This document shows, piece after piece, positions 43,104 to 54,020 of a DNA stretch of 64,000 nucleotides. The stretch covers positions 3,844,001-3,908,000 of the forward strand of contig NZ_CP189882.1 in the NCBI RefSeq assembly GCF_052050035.1, in the 5' to 3' direction. How positions within the stretch are numbered: position 1 is the stretch's first letter; the number at the start of each line of letters is the position of its first letter. The translations under genes and the position numbers were made by a program. Under the pieces are notes generated by a model. It was not told the DNA's origin. It did not search any database and saw only the letters and a program-made list of their open reading frames with translations. Source of the stretch: Symbiopectobacterium purcellii_A. GTDB lineage: Bacteria; Pseudomonadota; Gammaproteobacteria; Enterobacterales; Enterobacteriaceae.

Positions 43104-44324
43104 ATGAAATATCATGAACTGAAGCAAAAACGTAACACCATCGCCACCGATATGCGCGCCCTGCATGACAAAATCGGTGAAAACACATGGACTGATGAGC
43201 AGCGTACTGAGTGGAATAAAGCCAAGTCTGAACTGGACGGTCTGGATGCGCAGATTGCTCGTGAAGACGAGTTGCGCCGTCAAGATCAGTTGTATGTTAA
43301 TGACAACGAGCAGGAACAGCGCCAGCAAAATAATGGCGATCCGGCTGCGCAAGCTCAAGAAAAACGCGTTGCTGCGTTCGATCGCTTCCTGCGTAATGGT
43401 TTTGCCGAATTAACCAGTGAAGAACGCCAGGCATTGAAAGAATTGCGCGCTCAGGGCACTACGCCAGATGCAAAGGGTGGCTACACCGTCCCAACGCAGA
43501 TGCTGAATAAGATTGTCGATTCAATGAAGGCTTACGGCGGCATTGCCAGCGTAGCGCAGATTCTCAACACATCTAATGGTCAGGACATCACCTGGTCAAC
43601 GTCTGACGGCACTTCTGAAGAAGGCGAATTGCTGGGTGAAAATACCGAGGCATCGGAAGAAGATGTGAGCTTTGGTACAGCGATCTTGGGTGCAAAAAAA
43701 CTGTCATCCAAAATCATTCGCGTCTCTAATGAATTACTGCAAGATAGCGGTGTTGATATTGAAGCCTATTTAGCTGGGCGCATCGGGCAGCGCATTGGGC
43801 GCGGTGAGGCCAAATATCTGGTACAAGGGACGGGCGCTGGTGCTCCGGTTCAACCGAAAGGACTTGTAACGTCCGTGACGGGGACGGTTAATACCGCTGC
43901 CGCTGCTGCATTTACATGGAAAGAGATGAATAGCCTCAAGCACGCCATTGACCCCGCGTATCGAGGTGGACCTAAATACCGCTGGGCGTTCAACGATTCA
44001 ACACTCCAAATCATCGAAGAGATGGTTGATGATCAGAAGCGCCCGCTATGGCTTCCTGATATCGTCGGCGGTTCTCCCGCTACGATTCTGAACATTCCAT
44101 ACGTTATCGATCAGGCTATCGGCAGCATTGCAGCGGGTAAAAAGTTCGCATTCCTGGGAGATTTTAACCGCTTCATCATCCGCCGAATCACGTACATGAC
44201 GCTTAAGCGCCTGGTTGAACGCTACGCTGAGTACGACCAGACTGCATTCCTCGCGTTCCATCGCTTTGACTGCGTACTGGAAGATGTCGCGGCTATTAAG
44301 GCGCTGGTGGGCAAGCCCGCATAA
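43104..44324 (+). CDS. Major capsid protein, HK97 fold (406 aa)
   Basis: The N-terminal coiled coil (residues about 1-75, MKYHELKQKRNTIATDMRAL) is the delta/scaffold domain removed by the protease. The HK97-fold body begins near ALKELRAQGTTPDAKGGYTV. Ribosome site aggaaag precedes ATG 43104. Intact. Confidence 0.94.
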   Translation: MKYHELKQKRNTIATDMRALHDKIGENTWTDEQRTEWNKAKSELDGLDAQIAREDELRRQDQLYVNDNEQEQRQQNNGDPAAQAQEKRVAAFDRFLRNGFAELTSEERQALKELRAQGTTPDAKGGYTVPTQMLNKIVDSMKAYGGIASVAQILNTSNGQDITWSTSDGTSEEGELLGENTEASEEDVSFGTAILGAKKLSSKIIRVSNELLQDSGVDIEAYLAGRIGQRIGRGEAKYLVQGTGAGAPVQPKGLVTSVTGTVNTAAAAAFTWKEMNSLKHAIDPAYRGGPKYRWAFNDSTLQIIEEMVDDQKRPLWLPDIVGGSPATILNIPYVIDQAIGSIAAGKKFAFLGDFNRFIIRRITYMTLKRLVERYAEYDQTAFLAFHRFDCVLEDVAAIKALVGKPA

Positions 44325-44348
44325 GGCACAATCACTGTACTGACAACG

Positions 44349-44371
44349 TTTACCGCTTAGGCGGTTTTTTC
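44349..44371 (+). terminator. Terminator after the capsid gene
   Basis: taccgcttaggcggttttttc: short GC stem with six T. May attenuate transcription between the highly expressed capsid gene and the connectors. Confidence 0.7.
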
Positions 44372-44413
44372 ATGACCGCAATCTGGTAACGGGTTGCGGG
44401 CGGAGTGCTTTCT

Positions 44414-44713
44414 ATGGTCCCAACGATTGATGAATTGCGCAATCAGTGCCGAATAGACAGCGATGACGCTACCGAAGACCAGATGCTTACGCTTTACTGT
44501 TTGGCGGCAAAGGGAAGGGCCGAGAATTATATTAACCGTAAGTTATATGATGCTGCGGTGCCTGAAAACGAAAGTGAGGGGCTGGTGATCTCGTCGGATA
44601 TTAAACTGGCGCTGATGCTTGCGGTTGGGTTTTGGTATGAAAATCGTGAGGCGCAGAGCCTGCCAGCGGGATTTTTCTCAATACTGCAACCTTACAGGTT
44701 TATTCCGCTATGA
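44414..44713 (+). CDS. Head-tail connector, HK97 gp6-like (99 aa)
   Basis: MVPTIDELRNQCRIDSDDAT, LYCLAAKGRAENYINRKLYD, IKLALMLAVGFWYENREA fit the gp6-like connector family that docks on the portal. Preferred start ATG 44414 (cggag 8 bp upstream); an in-frame GTG lies at 44405. Confidence 0.87.
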   Translation: MVPTIDELRNQCRIDSDDATEDQMLTLYCLAAKGRAENYINRKLYDAAVPENESEGLVISSDIKLALMLAVGFWYENREAQSLPAGFFSILQPYRFIPL

Positions 44714-45051
44714 ACATCGGAAAAATGCGCCACCGCGTCACCATCCAGAACTTCACCACAACACGCGATGCCAGCGGGCAACTCATCAAGACGTGGTTTG
44801 ATGCTGCTACTGTGTGGGCCGAGGTCGCACCTATAAGCGGACGTGAGCTGGTGGCTTCAGGGGCGGTATCTGCTGAGGCGACAATTCGTGTGTGGATGCG
44901 TCACCGCCGTGATGTATCGGCGGCGTCACGGTTACTGTGCCTGAACGGGCCGTTTAAAGGCTTAACACTGGACGTTATCGGGCCACCCATCCCAGACGGT
45001 AAGTGCACCCGACTGGAAATATTGTGCAAGCTGGGGGTGAAACGTGATTGA
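44710..45051 (+). CDS. Head-tail adaptor (113 aa)
   Basis: MNIGKMRHRVTIQNFTTTRD, GQLIKTWFDAATVWAEVAPI, GRELVASGAVSAEATIRVWM match the phage head-tail joining protein family (SPP1 gp16/HK97 type). 4-bp overlap with the connector and 8-bp overlap with the next gene. Confidence 0.88.
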   Translation: MNIGKMRHRVTIQNFTTTRDASGQLIKTWFDAATVWAEVAPISGRELVASGAVSAEATIRVWMRHRRDVSAASRLLCLNGPFKGLTLDVIGPPIPDGKCTRLEILCKLGVKRD

Positions 45052-45832
45052 TTTTGGTCTTGATTTTTCCGGCCTGGACGATATTGCAAGGGATTTGGAA
45101 AAACTGAGTCGGGCCGAAAACAACAAGGTACTGCGTGATGCTACTCGCGCCGGTGCCGAAGTGCTGAAAGAGGAGGTTATTGCCCGCGCCCCGGTTCGCA
45201 CTGGGAAAATGCGCAAAAACGTTGTGGTGGTTACTCAGAAATCACGGCGAAAAGGGGAAATATCATCTGGCGTACATATTCGCGGTGTTAATCCCCGAAC
45301 GGGTAACAGCGATAATACTATGAAGGCGAAAAACCCACGCAATGTCTTTTACTGGCGCTTTGTTGAAATGGGTACAGTGAATATGCCTGCGCATCCTTTT
45401 GTGCGCCCTGCATTCGATATAGCCAACCGACTTAAAAATGATTACATCCTATGCCCTGATATGCGGCAAAGAAGCATAGCTGGCTGTTATCAAAATAATG
45501 TCGCTTGGCTATATCTGTTGGAACGAGGCATAACGCTGCCCAATTTTGAACGCGCCGATGGATGGTGGAACCGTAGCGAAAACCTTTACATGAAACATTA
45601 CGCCGAGGCGGGATTTACTGCTGTCAGTGGTGAACTACAACCCGGTGACGTGATCATTATGCAAGTACGCGCCAGCGAGCCAAACCACGCAGGGGTTTAT
45701 GTTGGAAACGGTGAAATGCTCCATCATATGTATAACCAGTTGAGCCAAAAAATCCCCTATGGCGGTTACTGGTTTGACAGAACCATAACCCGCTTGCGCT
45801 ATACAGGAGGTGTTAATGTCGGTAGCCATTGA
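45044..45832 (+). CDS. Chimera: HK97 gp10-like protein, MITE2-encoded linker, C-terminal tail-assembly K (262 aa)
   Basis: Residues 1-125 are an HK97 gp10-type tail-completion protein (MIDFGLDFSGLDDIARDLEK, RAPVRTGKMRKN, NVFYWRFVEMGTVNMPAHPF). The next 30 or so residues are translated from MITE2 itself (ANRLKNDYILCPDMRQRSIA). Then comes the C-terminal half of a lambda K/NlpC-P60 tail protein (WWNRSENLYMKHYAEAGF, ASEPNHAGVYVGNGEMLHHM). The frame is open throughout. Everything normally encoded between them (tail tube, chaperones, tape measure, M, L, the N-terminal part of K with its catalytic Cys) is absent. Probably not functional as a tail protein; whether it is made is unknown. Confidence 0.87.
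   Translation: MIDFGLDFSGLDDIARDLEKLSRAENNKVLRDATRAGAEVLKEEVIARAPVRTGKMRKNVVVVTQKSRRKGEISSGVHIRGVNPRTGNSDNTMKAKNPRNVFYWRFVEMGTVNMPAHPFVRPAFDIANRLKNDYILCPDMRQRSIAGCYQNNVAWLYLLERGITLPNFERADGWWNRSENLYMKHYAEAGFTAVSGELQPGDVIIMQVRASEPNHAGVYVGNGEMLHHMYNQLSQKIPYGGYWFDRTITRLRYTGGVNVGSH
45420..45511 (+). repeat. MITE2 copy f (92 bp) at a tail-module deletion
   Basis: Subtype A, TA at 45418-45419 and 45512-45513. The left and right flanks come from different phage genes, so the MITE marks a deletion junction and not a simple insertion. Confidence 0.93.
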
Positions 45833-46433
45833 GTACCAACCCCTAAAAAACATCCGTCTCTATGGCGTCCTGGGTGCAACGTTTGGGCGCGTGCACCGTC
45901 TGGCGGTTGAAAGCCGTCAGGAGGCTATCAAGGCGCTAAGCATAGTCATCCCCGGCTTTGAGAAGTTTCTACTGACGAGTAAAGCGCGGGGGCTGACCTA
46001 TGCGGTATTTGACGGTAAGCGAAATCTTACGCGTGATGAGCTGGATTTTAATGTCAGTCATGAAATCCGTATTGCTCCCGTCATTATCGGGAGCAAGAAG
46101 GCGGGAATGTTTCAAACGATTTTTGGGGCCGTATTACTAGCCAGTTCTCTTATTCTTGGCCCTGCGTATGGAATTGGGTTTCTCTGGCCCAAACTAGCGT
46201 TCGGTATGGGAATGATGGGGGCATCGATGATGCTTGGCGGAGTGGTGCAGATGCTAACGCCCGTTCAGGGCGGGATTGCTATGCGTGAATCTCCCGACAA
46301 CAAACCCTCATACGCTTTCGGTGGGCCGGTTAACTCCATTGCTCAGGGGGATCCGGTGCCGATCCTCTATGGCCGTCGCCGAATCGGTGGCGCGATTATC
46401 TCTGCGGGTATTTACGCAGAAGATCAGCAGTAA
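45816..46433 (+). CDS. Tail assembly protein I-like (205 aa)
   Basis: Lambda I family: IRLYGVLGATFGRVHRLAVE, KARGLTYAVFDGKRNLTRDE, then a Gly/Met-rich hydrophobic stretch (FGMGMMGASMMLGGVVQMLT) and PVPILYGRRRIGGAIISAGI. Acts in tail tip assembly with K and J. Ribosome site aggagg before ATG 45816. Intact. Confidence 0.9.
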   Translation: MSVAIEYQPLKNIRLYGVLGATFGRVHRLAVESRQEAIKALSIVIPGFEKFLLTSKARGLTYAVFDGKRNLTRDELDFNVSHEIRIAPVIIGSKKAGMFQTIFGAVLLASSLILGPAYGIGFLWPKLAFGMGMMGASMMLGGVVQMLTPVQGGIAMRESPDNKPSYAFGGPVNSIAQGDPVPILYGRRRIGGAIISAGIYAEDQQ

Positions 46434-46456
46434 TCATTATCCCTTCACACGTTTAA

Positions 46457-46483
46457 GCCGCGCTTAGCGGTTTTTTTGTTTTT
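46457..46483 (+). terminator. Terminator between I and J
   Basis: aagccgcgcttagcggttttttt: stem ccgc/gcgg with seven T. Confidence 0.7.
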
Positions 46484-46492
46484 GGAGCATTC

Positions 46493-49400
46493 ATGACGAT
46501 TCGTGGTCGTAAAGGTGGCGGCGGTAATGCCCGCACACCGGTTGAGTCACCTGATTCTATTCAGTCTACGTCCTACGCAAAAATTCTGCTGGCGTTGGGG
46601 GAGGGGGAATTTAGCGGTGGGCTGGATGGTACCCGTGTTTTTCTGGACGGTACACCGATCACAGATGCGAACGGTAACGCTAACTTTTCAGGCGTGACGT
46701 GGGAGTTTCGTTCCGGCACGCCCGATCAATCCTATATACCCGGCTTCCCTGGCGTTGAGAATGAAATTACCGTCAGCACAGAATTAACCAGTCAGACAGC
46801 CTGGGTGCGGTCACTCACCAATACTCAGCTTTCAGCGGTACGTCTACGCTTTTCGTGGTCTGCACTCCAGCAACAACAGGATAACGGCGATGTTGGTGGT
46901 TATCGCATTGAGTATGCGATTGATGTGGCCACGGATGGCGGCAGCTATCAGGAACTGCTGAAAACAGCGGTCGACGGTAAGACTACGACGAAATATGAGC
47001 GTAGCCACCGTATTGACTTACCTGATGCAACAACCGGCTGGCAAATCCGTGTGCGTCGCATTACGCCGAATTCAACGAGCAACCGCATTGCCGATAAAAT
47101 GGTTATTGATGCCGTTACGGAAATCATTGATGCGAAATTGCGTTACCCGGAAACCGCGCTGCTGTTTATTCAGTTTGATGCGAAACAGTTCCAGAATATC
47201 CCGGTCATTTCCTGTGAGCCCGATGGGCGCATTATCCGCGTCCCCTCAAATTATGATCCGGTAGCCCGAACTTACAGCGGGGCATGGAACGGCACCTTTA
47301 AATGGGCATTCACCAATAACCCTGCCTGGGTGTATTACGACATCCAGATCAGCGATCGCTTTGGCCTTGGCAACCGCATCAAGGCTGAAAACCTCTCCGT
47401 TTCAAAATGGTCGCTGTATCAGATTGCACAGTATTGCGATCAGTTAGTACCGGATGGCCGGGGCGGTAATGGCACTGAACCACGTTTTTTATGCGATGTG
47501 TATATCCAGTCGCAGGAAGAAGCCTGGACCGTGCTTAATGATCTGGCTGCAATCTTTCGCGGTGCCACGTTCTGGGGCAACAACCAGATGAATGTGATCG
47601 CCGATATGCCGCGCGATATTGATTACATCGTGACGCGCGCCAACGTGAAAGACGGGAAATTCACCTACAGCAACGCCAGCGAGAAAACACATTATAGCCA
47701 GGCCATGGTGTCATGGTCCGATCCTGCCAACAGCTATCAGGATGCCGTTGAAGCCGTCAATGATAACAAGTTGGTTAAACGTTACGGGATTAAACAGGCC
47801 GAAGTGACGGCGATTGGTTGTATTCGTCAGACGGAGGCGATCCGCCGTGGTAAATGGATTTTGCACACCAATGATGCGGACAGGGCCATTGCGTACACAA
47901 TGGGGCTGGATGGCGATATTCCGGTGCCTGGCTCAATTGTTGGGGTAGCTGATTCGTTACTGGCAGGGCGTCCCCTGGGGGGTCGCATCAGTGCGGTTGA
48001 CGGGCGTAACATCACACTTGATCGCGTATCGTCTGCGGCCATTGGTGAGCGCCTGATTGTTAACCTGCCGAGTGGGAAAGCGGAAGGGCGCACCATTGAA
48101 GCGGTAAACGACAACATCATTACGGTCACAACAGACTACAGCGAAACGCCGATCGCAGAATCTGTATGGGCGATAGATGGGCTTTGTTGAATAATTTAAG
48201 ATACTGATTTATATAAGCATTATAAAATTTCAACGACTAATTTTTTCTCTCGGAATGCTTTTTATTGTGCTAACTATTTGATTTGTCGTTCTAACAAAAT
48301 ACATTCTCTGTAAATGCATTCTAACTAAAGAAGATGTAAATCAAACGGTTAAATTATTCAACAAAGCCGATAGATGCCACTGATTTGGCTTTGCAACTGT
48401 ACCGCATTGTTGGTGTGGCCGAGGCTGATGGTGGTCTGTCATTTGATATCACCGGCGTCGAGTATGACCCGGACAAATGGGACAATATTGATAACGGCGC
48501 ACGCATTGAATCGCGTCCGATCAGCGTTATTCCGCCTTCAGTACAACCTGCCCCCGAAAGTGTCGAGATTGGCAGTTACAACACTGTCGATCAGGGCATA
48601 AACGTTACGACACTTCGGGTAACGTGGGATCGGGCTGAAAGCGCAATCGCTTATGAGGCGCAATGGCGACGTGATAATGGCAACTGGATAAATGCAGCGC
48701 GTACTTCTGCGTTGGGTTTTGAAGTACCAGGCATTTACGCCGGGCAATATCAGGCTCGCGTCCGGGCTATTAATGCGGCTGAAATCTCCAGCATGTGGGC
48801 TAACGCGCAGGAGACCCGGCTTAACGGCAAAGAGGGCAACCCGCCTGCGCTGGCGAGTTTCATCACAGTGCCACTCGTTTTCGGCATTCAGCTTAACTGG
48901 AGTTTTCCTGCTGATACAGACGATACCCTGAAAACGGAGATTCAGTATTCCCCTACGAGCGACGGGCAGACTGCGTTGCTGCTGGCCGATGTGGCTTACC
49001 CCACTCGCACCTATCAGCAAATGGGGCTCAGTGTCGGTCAGGCGTTCTTTTACCGTGCCCGTATTGTTGACAAGTCAGGCAATCAGGGACCGTGGACGAA
49101 CTGGATACGCGGGGGATCCAGCACAGACGTAAGCGATATTACAGATGTGATTGTGGGTGAAATCACTGAAACCGATGCATGGAAATCTCTGGTTGGTGAG
49201 GTCGAGAACAATACCCTGCAAATATCGGACGGCATGCTGAACAGCATTGAACAGGCCAAAGCGATTATCCGTAACAGCCTGGCGAACGATGCTGAAACGC
49301 GACGCTGGCGCGCGCAGAACGGCGACAGAGCGGCAGAAATCACCGAAACGCGTGCTACAATCGCCAATGAGGTGGAGGCCAGAACGATTGCGATGCTGGA

Positions 49401-50637
49401 AATGCAGTCAAGTATCGGCACGACGAACAGTAACCTGACGCAGTTGCAGCAGACCGTGGCAACGCAAAACGAAACCACATCGCAGCAGCTGACCGATCTC
49501 AACAGTCAGATGAACGATCCTGCTACTGGCCTTACAGCGAATGCGACGGCGGCGCAGGGGCTGCAAACCTCTGTCACCAACATTGACGGGCAGCTTACAG
49601 CGCAAGCTACGCAGCTCACTCAACTTACATCCACGGTTAACGGTGTCACAACGGAAATCAGCGATATCAGCAGCATTGTGAATGGCACAGATGCGAAGTT
49701 GTCGGCCTATCGCACGCTGCGCATTAAAGTTGATGCGAATGGGCGGCAATATGTTGCGGGTATGACGCATAGCATTGAGGACACGGACCAGGGTATGCAG
49801 TCGAATACTATATTCCTGCAAGACCGATTCTCGATCATGAATGCTGCCGGGGGGGATCCACAACTCATATTCACCACGCAGGGGGATCAGATAATTATTA
49901 ATTCTGCGATTATCGGTAAGGGCACAATCACTGACCTGATGATTGGCGATCTCATCAAGTCAAAAAACTATTCTGCTGGTGTTTCAGGGTGGATGATCAA
50001 TAAAGACGGTACTGCTGAGTTCAACGACATGTTGTTTAGAGGCGACCTACAATCAAATAATTATGCTAAAGATGTGCGTGGATGGAAGATATCTAAGAAC
50101 GGGGATGCTGAATTTCATGACGGTAGTTTCTACGGGACTGTCTATGCTGGAAAAATTGTTGGTGATGTTTATGATTACACCTACAGCTTTGCCGGAGAAT
50201 ATACCGGCATTATTGGTTTAGATGGTGGCGATTATAGCTATCAATTATTTAAAATAAAAAGAGAATTATTTGATAAAACAATCATTATGATTGGCTCGAC
50301 CGACGAGAGGACCCGCGCTTTCAATCCTCCCATATACAGGGAAACTAATGAAATTTGGTTTTTCAACGGACAAACCGGCGCTGGGGGGTACGGTGGATTA
50401 TATATTGATGATGATTTAGTCATAAATATGTGGGGTCGCGCCGAATTAGCACCCTATATCCGTCCTCGAAAAATAATTCTCACTATCCCAGCCGGTGAGG
50501 GATTTTCTGTCGTTTCAATAAAGATGCATAGAAGCCCATCGAGTGGTGGAACGATGGTTCACAAGGTTGTGTTCAAATTCGACGTTGCTGCTTTTCGGCA
50601 ATCAAGTTCGATTACGCCGATAATGAATTGGCAATAA
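46493..50637 (+). pseudogene. Tail tip / host-specificity protein J, split by MITE1
   Basis: The first part (46493-48179) is the conserved J N-terminus: MTIRGRKGGGGNARTPVESP, SYAKILLALGEGEFSGGLDG, FRGATFWGNNQMNVIADMPR. After MITE1 the second part (48369-50637) continues without loss (DATDLALQLYRIVGVAEADG). It includes fibronectin-like and coiled-coil stretches (AQATQLTQLTSTVNGVTTEI) and ends in IGKGTITDLMIGDLIKSKNY and a variable receptor-type tip. The insertion adds 198 bp, a multiple of three, but reads into TGA at once. J determines receptor choice; inactive unless the MITE excises. Confidence 0.93.
48180..48368. repeat. MITE1 copy 6 (189 bp)
   Basis: Inserted in J. Flanks cgatagatg (48171-48179) and gatagatg (48369-48376), the 9-bp duplication sharing one C with the element end. 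One T-for-C difference from most copies (ttttttctctcgg). Confidence 0.93.
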
Positions 50638-50905
50638 AGCAGGGTAAACGTATGAAAGCATGGCACACAACGGGTGCTATCTAATATTTGTAGTTGCTAG
50701 TTACAACCGGTGATCTTTAGAAAGTAAAAATATCTATCATGTTGGTATATAGCTAAGCGACATTATTTTGATAACAGCCAGCTATGCTTCTTTGCCACAT
50801 ATCAGGGCATCGGCTGTAATCATTTTTAAGTCGGTTGGCTATATCAACCAATGCTATCGAAAACCATAAACCGCATTCTGCGGTTTTTTTGTGTGTGGTG
50901 AAAAT
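50638..50905. other. Gap between J and tail fibre, with MITE2 copy g and a terminator
   Basis: Contains MITE2 (50750-50841) and a terminator-like hairpin (aaaccgcattctgcggttttttt, 50868-50890) just before the fibre gene. No gene supported in the remainder. Confidence 0.7.
50750..50841 (-). repeat. MITE2 copy g (92 bp), subtype B
   Basis: Complement orientation, TA at 50748-50749 and 50842-50843. Carries the subtype B block (ccacatatcagggcatcggc) shared with the copy at 16061 and the tip variant tagctaagcgac. Confidence 0.92.
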
Positions 50906-52738
50906 ATGTCTTGGTATAAAACCGGAACGCTAACTGCCACTAATGGCAGCAAAATGATTACGGGCACAGGAACCCAATTCACTCATCCATTAAACGGTGT
51001 ATCAGCAGGGCGGATGTTATTGTTGCCTGCTGCTGGCACTGTTCAGATTTATGAAATTGAGTCCGTGCAATCCGATACACAATTAACGCTGGTATCGGCG
51101 TTCAATGGCACAACGGGAACAGGCAAAGCTTATGCTATTCCCACCTCACCGGCTGTTTCGGTTGAACAGTTTGCCCATGAGTTTGCATCAACGCTGGCCT
51201 ATTACCAGCAGCAACTATCAGGCTGGCAGCAGATATTAACCGGAGCGGGAAACGTTACCTTAACTACGCCCGACGGCCAGACTGTCACCGTTCGCTCGCA
51301 AAAGGCATGGGATGATGCGCTGAATGGGAAGGTAACAGGGGTTAAGCAGACTGGCCAGTTTGATGCTACCGCAGGCTCGCTATTGATAAACGGGGCTTGG
51401 GGTTGGGGGGCGAAAGGGCAGGCTTTCAACCGTGATGATGCGGCAATGATTGCGTGGCTTAGGGCTTCCGACACAGGGAGTCGCATATACCGTAATGACA
51501 CAAGCCGTGTTTCTTATGGCCTCAGATATGCGCCGTCCGTTCTTCTAAAAACGGGCGATTTGTGGGCTTCAATGTCTTTTGGTCATGAAGCCGTTGTGGG
51601 AGCGCCGTCTTTTGGTATTAGGGCAACTGTAGGTAACGAAGCCGGAACGGCTACGGTGATCCATAACTTTTGGACCGACAAAAATCTTGCTAAGCAGACA
51701 GCGTCATTGGCTACTGCTGGTCAGGTGTTGGTTGCCGGGTTAGCTGGTGGTATTGGCAGTAACACATCGCAAGTGTTGCCCGGCGCAACCCTTGCATCTG
51801 ATCACCGAGCAAATGGCGTTTGGTATGCCCGGTCAGCTGAACAGTCTGATGTTCCTAATAGCGGCTATTTACAAAATCTGTTCGGCAATCCAAGCAGCAC
51901 CTATGGCGCTCAAGTTTGGATCGATGTGAGAAATAGCACGCCATCGTACCGTTTTAGAACAATCGAGAACAACGCCGTTGGTGCGTGGCATGAGTTGGCT
52001 ACGCTCGACAGCGCACAGACAATATCCGGGCTAAAAACCTTAACTAACGATTTCTTTATTCTTAGGCAATACCCTGCGATATACCTTGAATCGACTACGG
52101 TCGCACAGGCAACAGTTGGGCGCAGGGTTCTTATTTCCGCTGAGAACGGACAACTTAAAATAATAAGACGGGACGGCACTGGATCAGCAACAGGACAAAC
52201 CGTTGTAACGTTCCCGAGCGCTGCGTCCGGCAACGTGCTTGTTACTGGCAATAACGCCGTAGCCGACTCCAACGGCTTCTGGAAAACAGCAAGCCCGGTT
52301 GTGAAGCTGTTCGCCGATGGTACCAGCGAGTTGACCAGCGAAGCTGAGGGCATCACCACCGAACGTCTGAGTGAAGGTGTGTACCGCATTTCCGGCTGTT
52401 TGGGCCTGAATGCCGATCGCGCCTGGGGCGGTGATGAGGGCGGTATCGATGTGCCGATGTGCCGCAACAAGTTACCGCGCCTGTGGGTGGACTACGGTGG
52501 TGATGATGGAAGTGAGCAGATAAACCCGGATGGCTCGATAGTTATTCGCACCTATCACCGCCCACACCCTGACGCGCCAGCGTTCGCTCGCAATGAGATA
52601 GAGGGCTACGCGAACGGCGACCCTATCGATATACCGCGTGACACGTTCATATCGGTGCGTGTGCAGATGCCAGAATGCGCGGAGGTTAAACCGAAGGTGA
52701 TGCACAGTAATGTTTATTGCAACACTGTAGCAAGCTAA
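50906..52738 (+). CDS. Phage tail fibre protein (610 aa)
   Basis: The N-terminus MSWYKTGTLTATNGSKMITG then TQFTHPLNGVSAGRMLLLPA is the common short domain of lambdoid fibres that attaches to the tail tip. The middle is repetitive beta sequence (GWGWGAKGQAFNRDDAAMIA). The C-terminus (VVKLFADGTSELTSEAEGIT, GCLGLNADRAWGGDEGGIDV) resembles the gp37/pyocin-fibre tip group. Binds the surface receptor. Intact although most of the tail module is lost. Confidence 0.87.
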   Translation: MSWYKTGTLTATNGSKMITGTGTQFTHPLNGVSAGRMLLLPAAGTVQIYEIESVQSDTQLTLVSAFNGTTGTGKAYAIPTSPAVSVEQFAHEFASTLAYYQQQLSGWQQILTGAGNVTLTTPDGQTVTVRSQKAWDDALNGKVTGVKQTGQFDATAGSLLINGAWGWGAKGQAFNRDDAAMIAWLRASDTGSRIYRNDTSRVSYGLRYAPSVLLKTGDLWASMSFGHEAVVGAPSFGIRATVGNEAGTATVIHNFWTDKNLAKQTASLATAGQVLVAGLAGGIGSNTSQVLPGATLASDHRANGVWYARSAEQSDVPNSGYLQNLFGNPSSTYGAQVWIDVRNSTPSYRFRTIENNAVGAWHELATLDSAQTISGLKTLTNDFFILRQYPAIYLESTTVAQATVGRRVLISAENGQLKIIRRDGTGSATGQTVVTFPSAASGNVLVTGNNAVADSNGFWKTASPVVKLFADGTSELTSEAEGITTERLSEGVYRISGCLGLNADRAWGGDEGGIDVPMCRNKLPRLWVDYGGDDGSEQINPDGSIVIRTYHRPHPDAPAFARNEIEGYANGDPIDIPRDTFISVRVQMPECAEVKPKVMHSNVYCNTVAS

Positions 52739-52908
52739 ACGAAAAGCCCACTCCGCTCGGCTATGAGGTCGAGCGCATCTTCAAGTGTAGGAAGTAGGTT
52801 GTGGTGAATGGTCCATGCCTCATTACCTATAACGAACAGAGACACATAGAAGCCTGAATCTTCAATTACTGCGTAAGAGCATTCTGGGCACTGTGTCAGC
52901 TTGTCATT

Positions 52909-53963
52909 GGCTTTGTTGAATAAATCGAACTTTTAAGTGATCGGTGGTTCTGAACGCTACAGTCGTTTCAGCATCGGTTCCCCATGGCAAAGCAAAAGTT
53001 TAAAATCACCAACTGGTCAGCCTACAACAAAGCTCTCAGGCAGCGCGGTTCGTTGACGGTCTGGCTTGATGAGTTGGCCATTGCTGCATGGACTGACGGC
53101 TCGCCACCTTAGGGGCGTGGCCGGCCACTTCACTACACTCATATGGCGATCGCCACGGTTCTGATGATGAAGCGCGTATTCAACCTTTCTTTACGGGCGT
53201 TACAGGGCTTCGTTGACTCGATTTTTAAGATGATGTCTCTGCCGCTGCGCAGCCCGGATTACTCTCTGCTCAGCAGGCGGTCAAAGACCGTAAACATCAG
53301 CATAAAGACGCCGACCCGAGGTGAAATCTTGCATCTGGTCATCGACAGTACCGGCCTGAAAGTCTTCGGCGAAGGCGAGTGGAAAGTCAGGCAGCATGGG
53401 GCTGACAAACGCATGGTGTGGCGCAAGCTTCATCTGGCCGCAGACAGTGTGACGCACGAGATTATTTGTGCCGATTTATCGCTCAGCGGTACGACAGATG
53501 CGCAGGCACTACCGGGATTGATTAACCAGACCCACAGGAAAATCAAGGAAGCCTCGGCAGACGGCGCTTATGACACAGGCTACTGCCATGATGCGTTGCT
53601 GAGGAAAAAGATCAGGCCACTTATCCCGCCACGAAGTGGGGCGCAATACTGGCCGGCCAAATACCATGAGCGTAACCACGCAGTGGCGAATCAGCATCTG
53701 AGCGGGAGCAATGACGCCTGGAAAAAGAAAGTGGGCTACCACCGCCGCTCGGTAGCGGAAATGGCGATGTACAGCATCAAAACCTTGCTGGGAGGCCATC
53801 TGAGCCTGCGGGACTATGACGCGCAGGTGGGTGAAGCAATGACGATGGTCAAAGCGCTAAACCGGATGACATTGTTGGGTATGCCCGACAGCGTCAGGAT
53901 CGCATAACCGGTGTAGCCGCGGGAGCCGTTCTGTCGGCTCACTCTGATTTATTCAACAAAGCC
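52909..53963 (+). mobile_element. IS903-type IS5 element copy C, diverged
   Basis: 1,055 bp with tips ggctttgttgaataaatcga and the complement of tgatttattcaacaaagcc, and a perfect 9-bp duplication cttgtcatt (52900-52908, 53964-53972). Sequence differs from copies A and B at many sites, so it is a separate lineage of the same group. Confidence 0.92.
52984..53907 (+). pseudogene. IS5-family transposase of copy C with nonsense codon
   Basis: MAKQKFKITNWSAYNKALRQ to WTDGSPP is followed by TAG at 53110-53112, where copy A has GAA (Glu in SSPEGRGRP). After the stop the frame is intact (RGRPLHYTHMAIATVLMMKR to MPDSVRIA), with DDE blocks LVIDSTGLKVFG, SADGAYDTG and RSVAEMAMYSIK. Confidence 0.87.
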
Positions 53964-54020
53964 CTTGTCATTGTCTGCCAGCACGCAGATTCTTGTTCCG
54001 TTGAATTCTGTTATTTTCAT

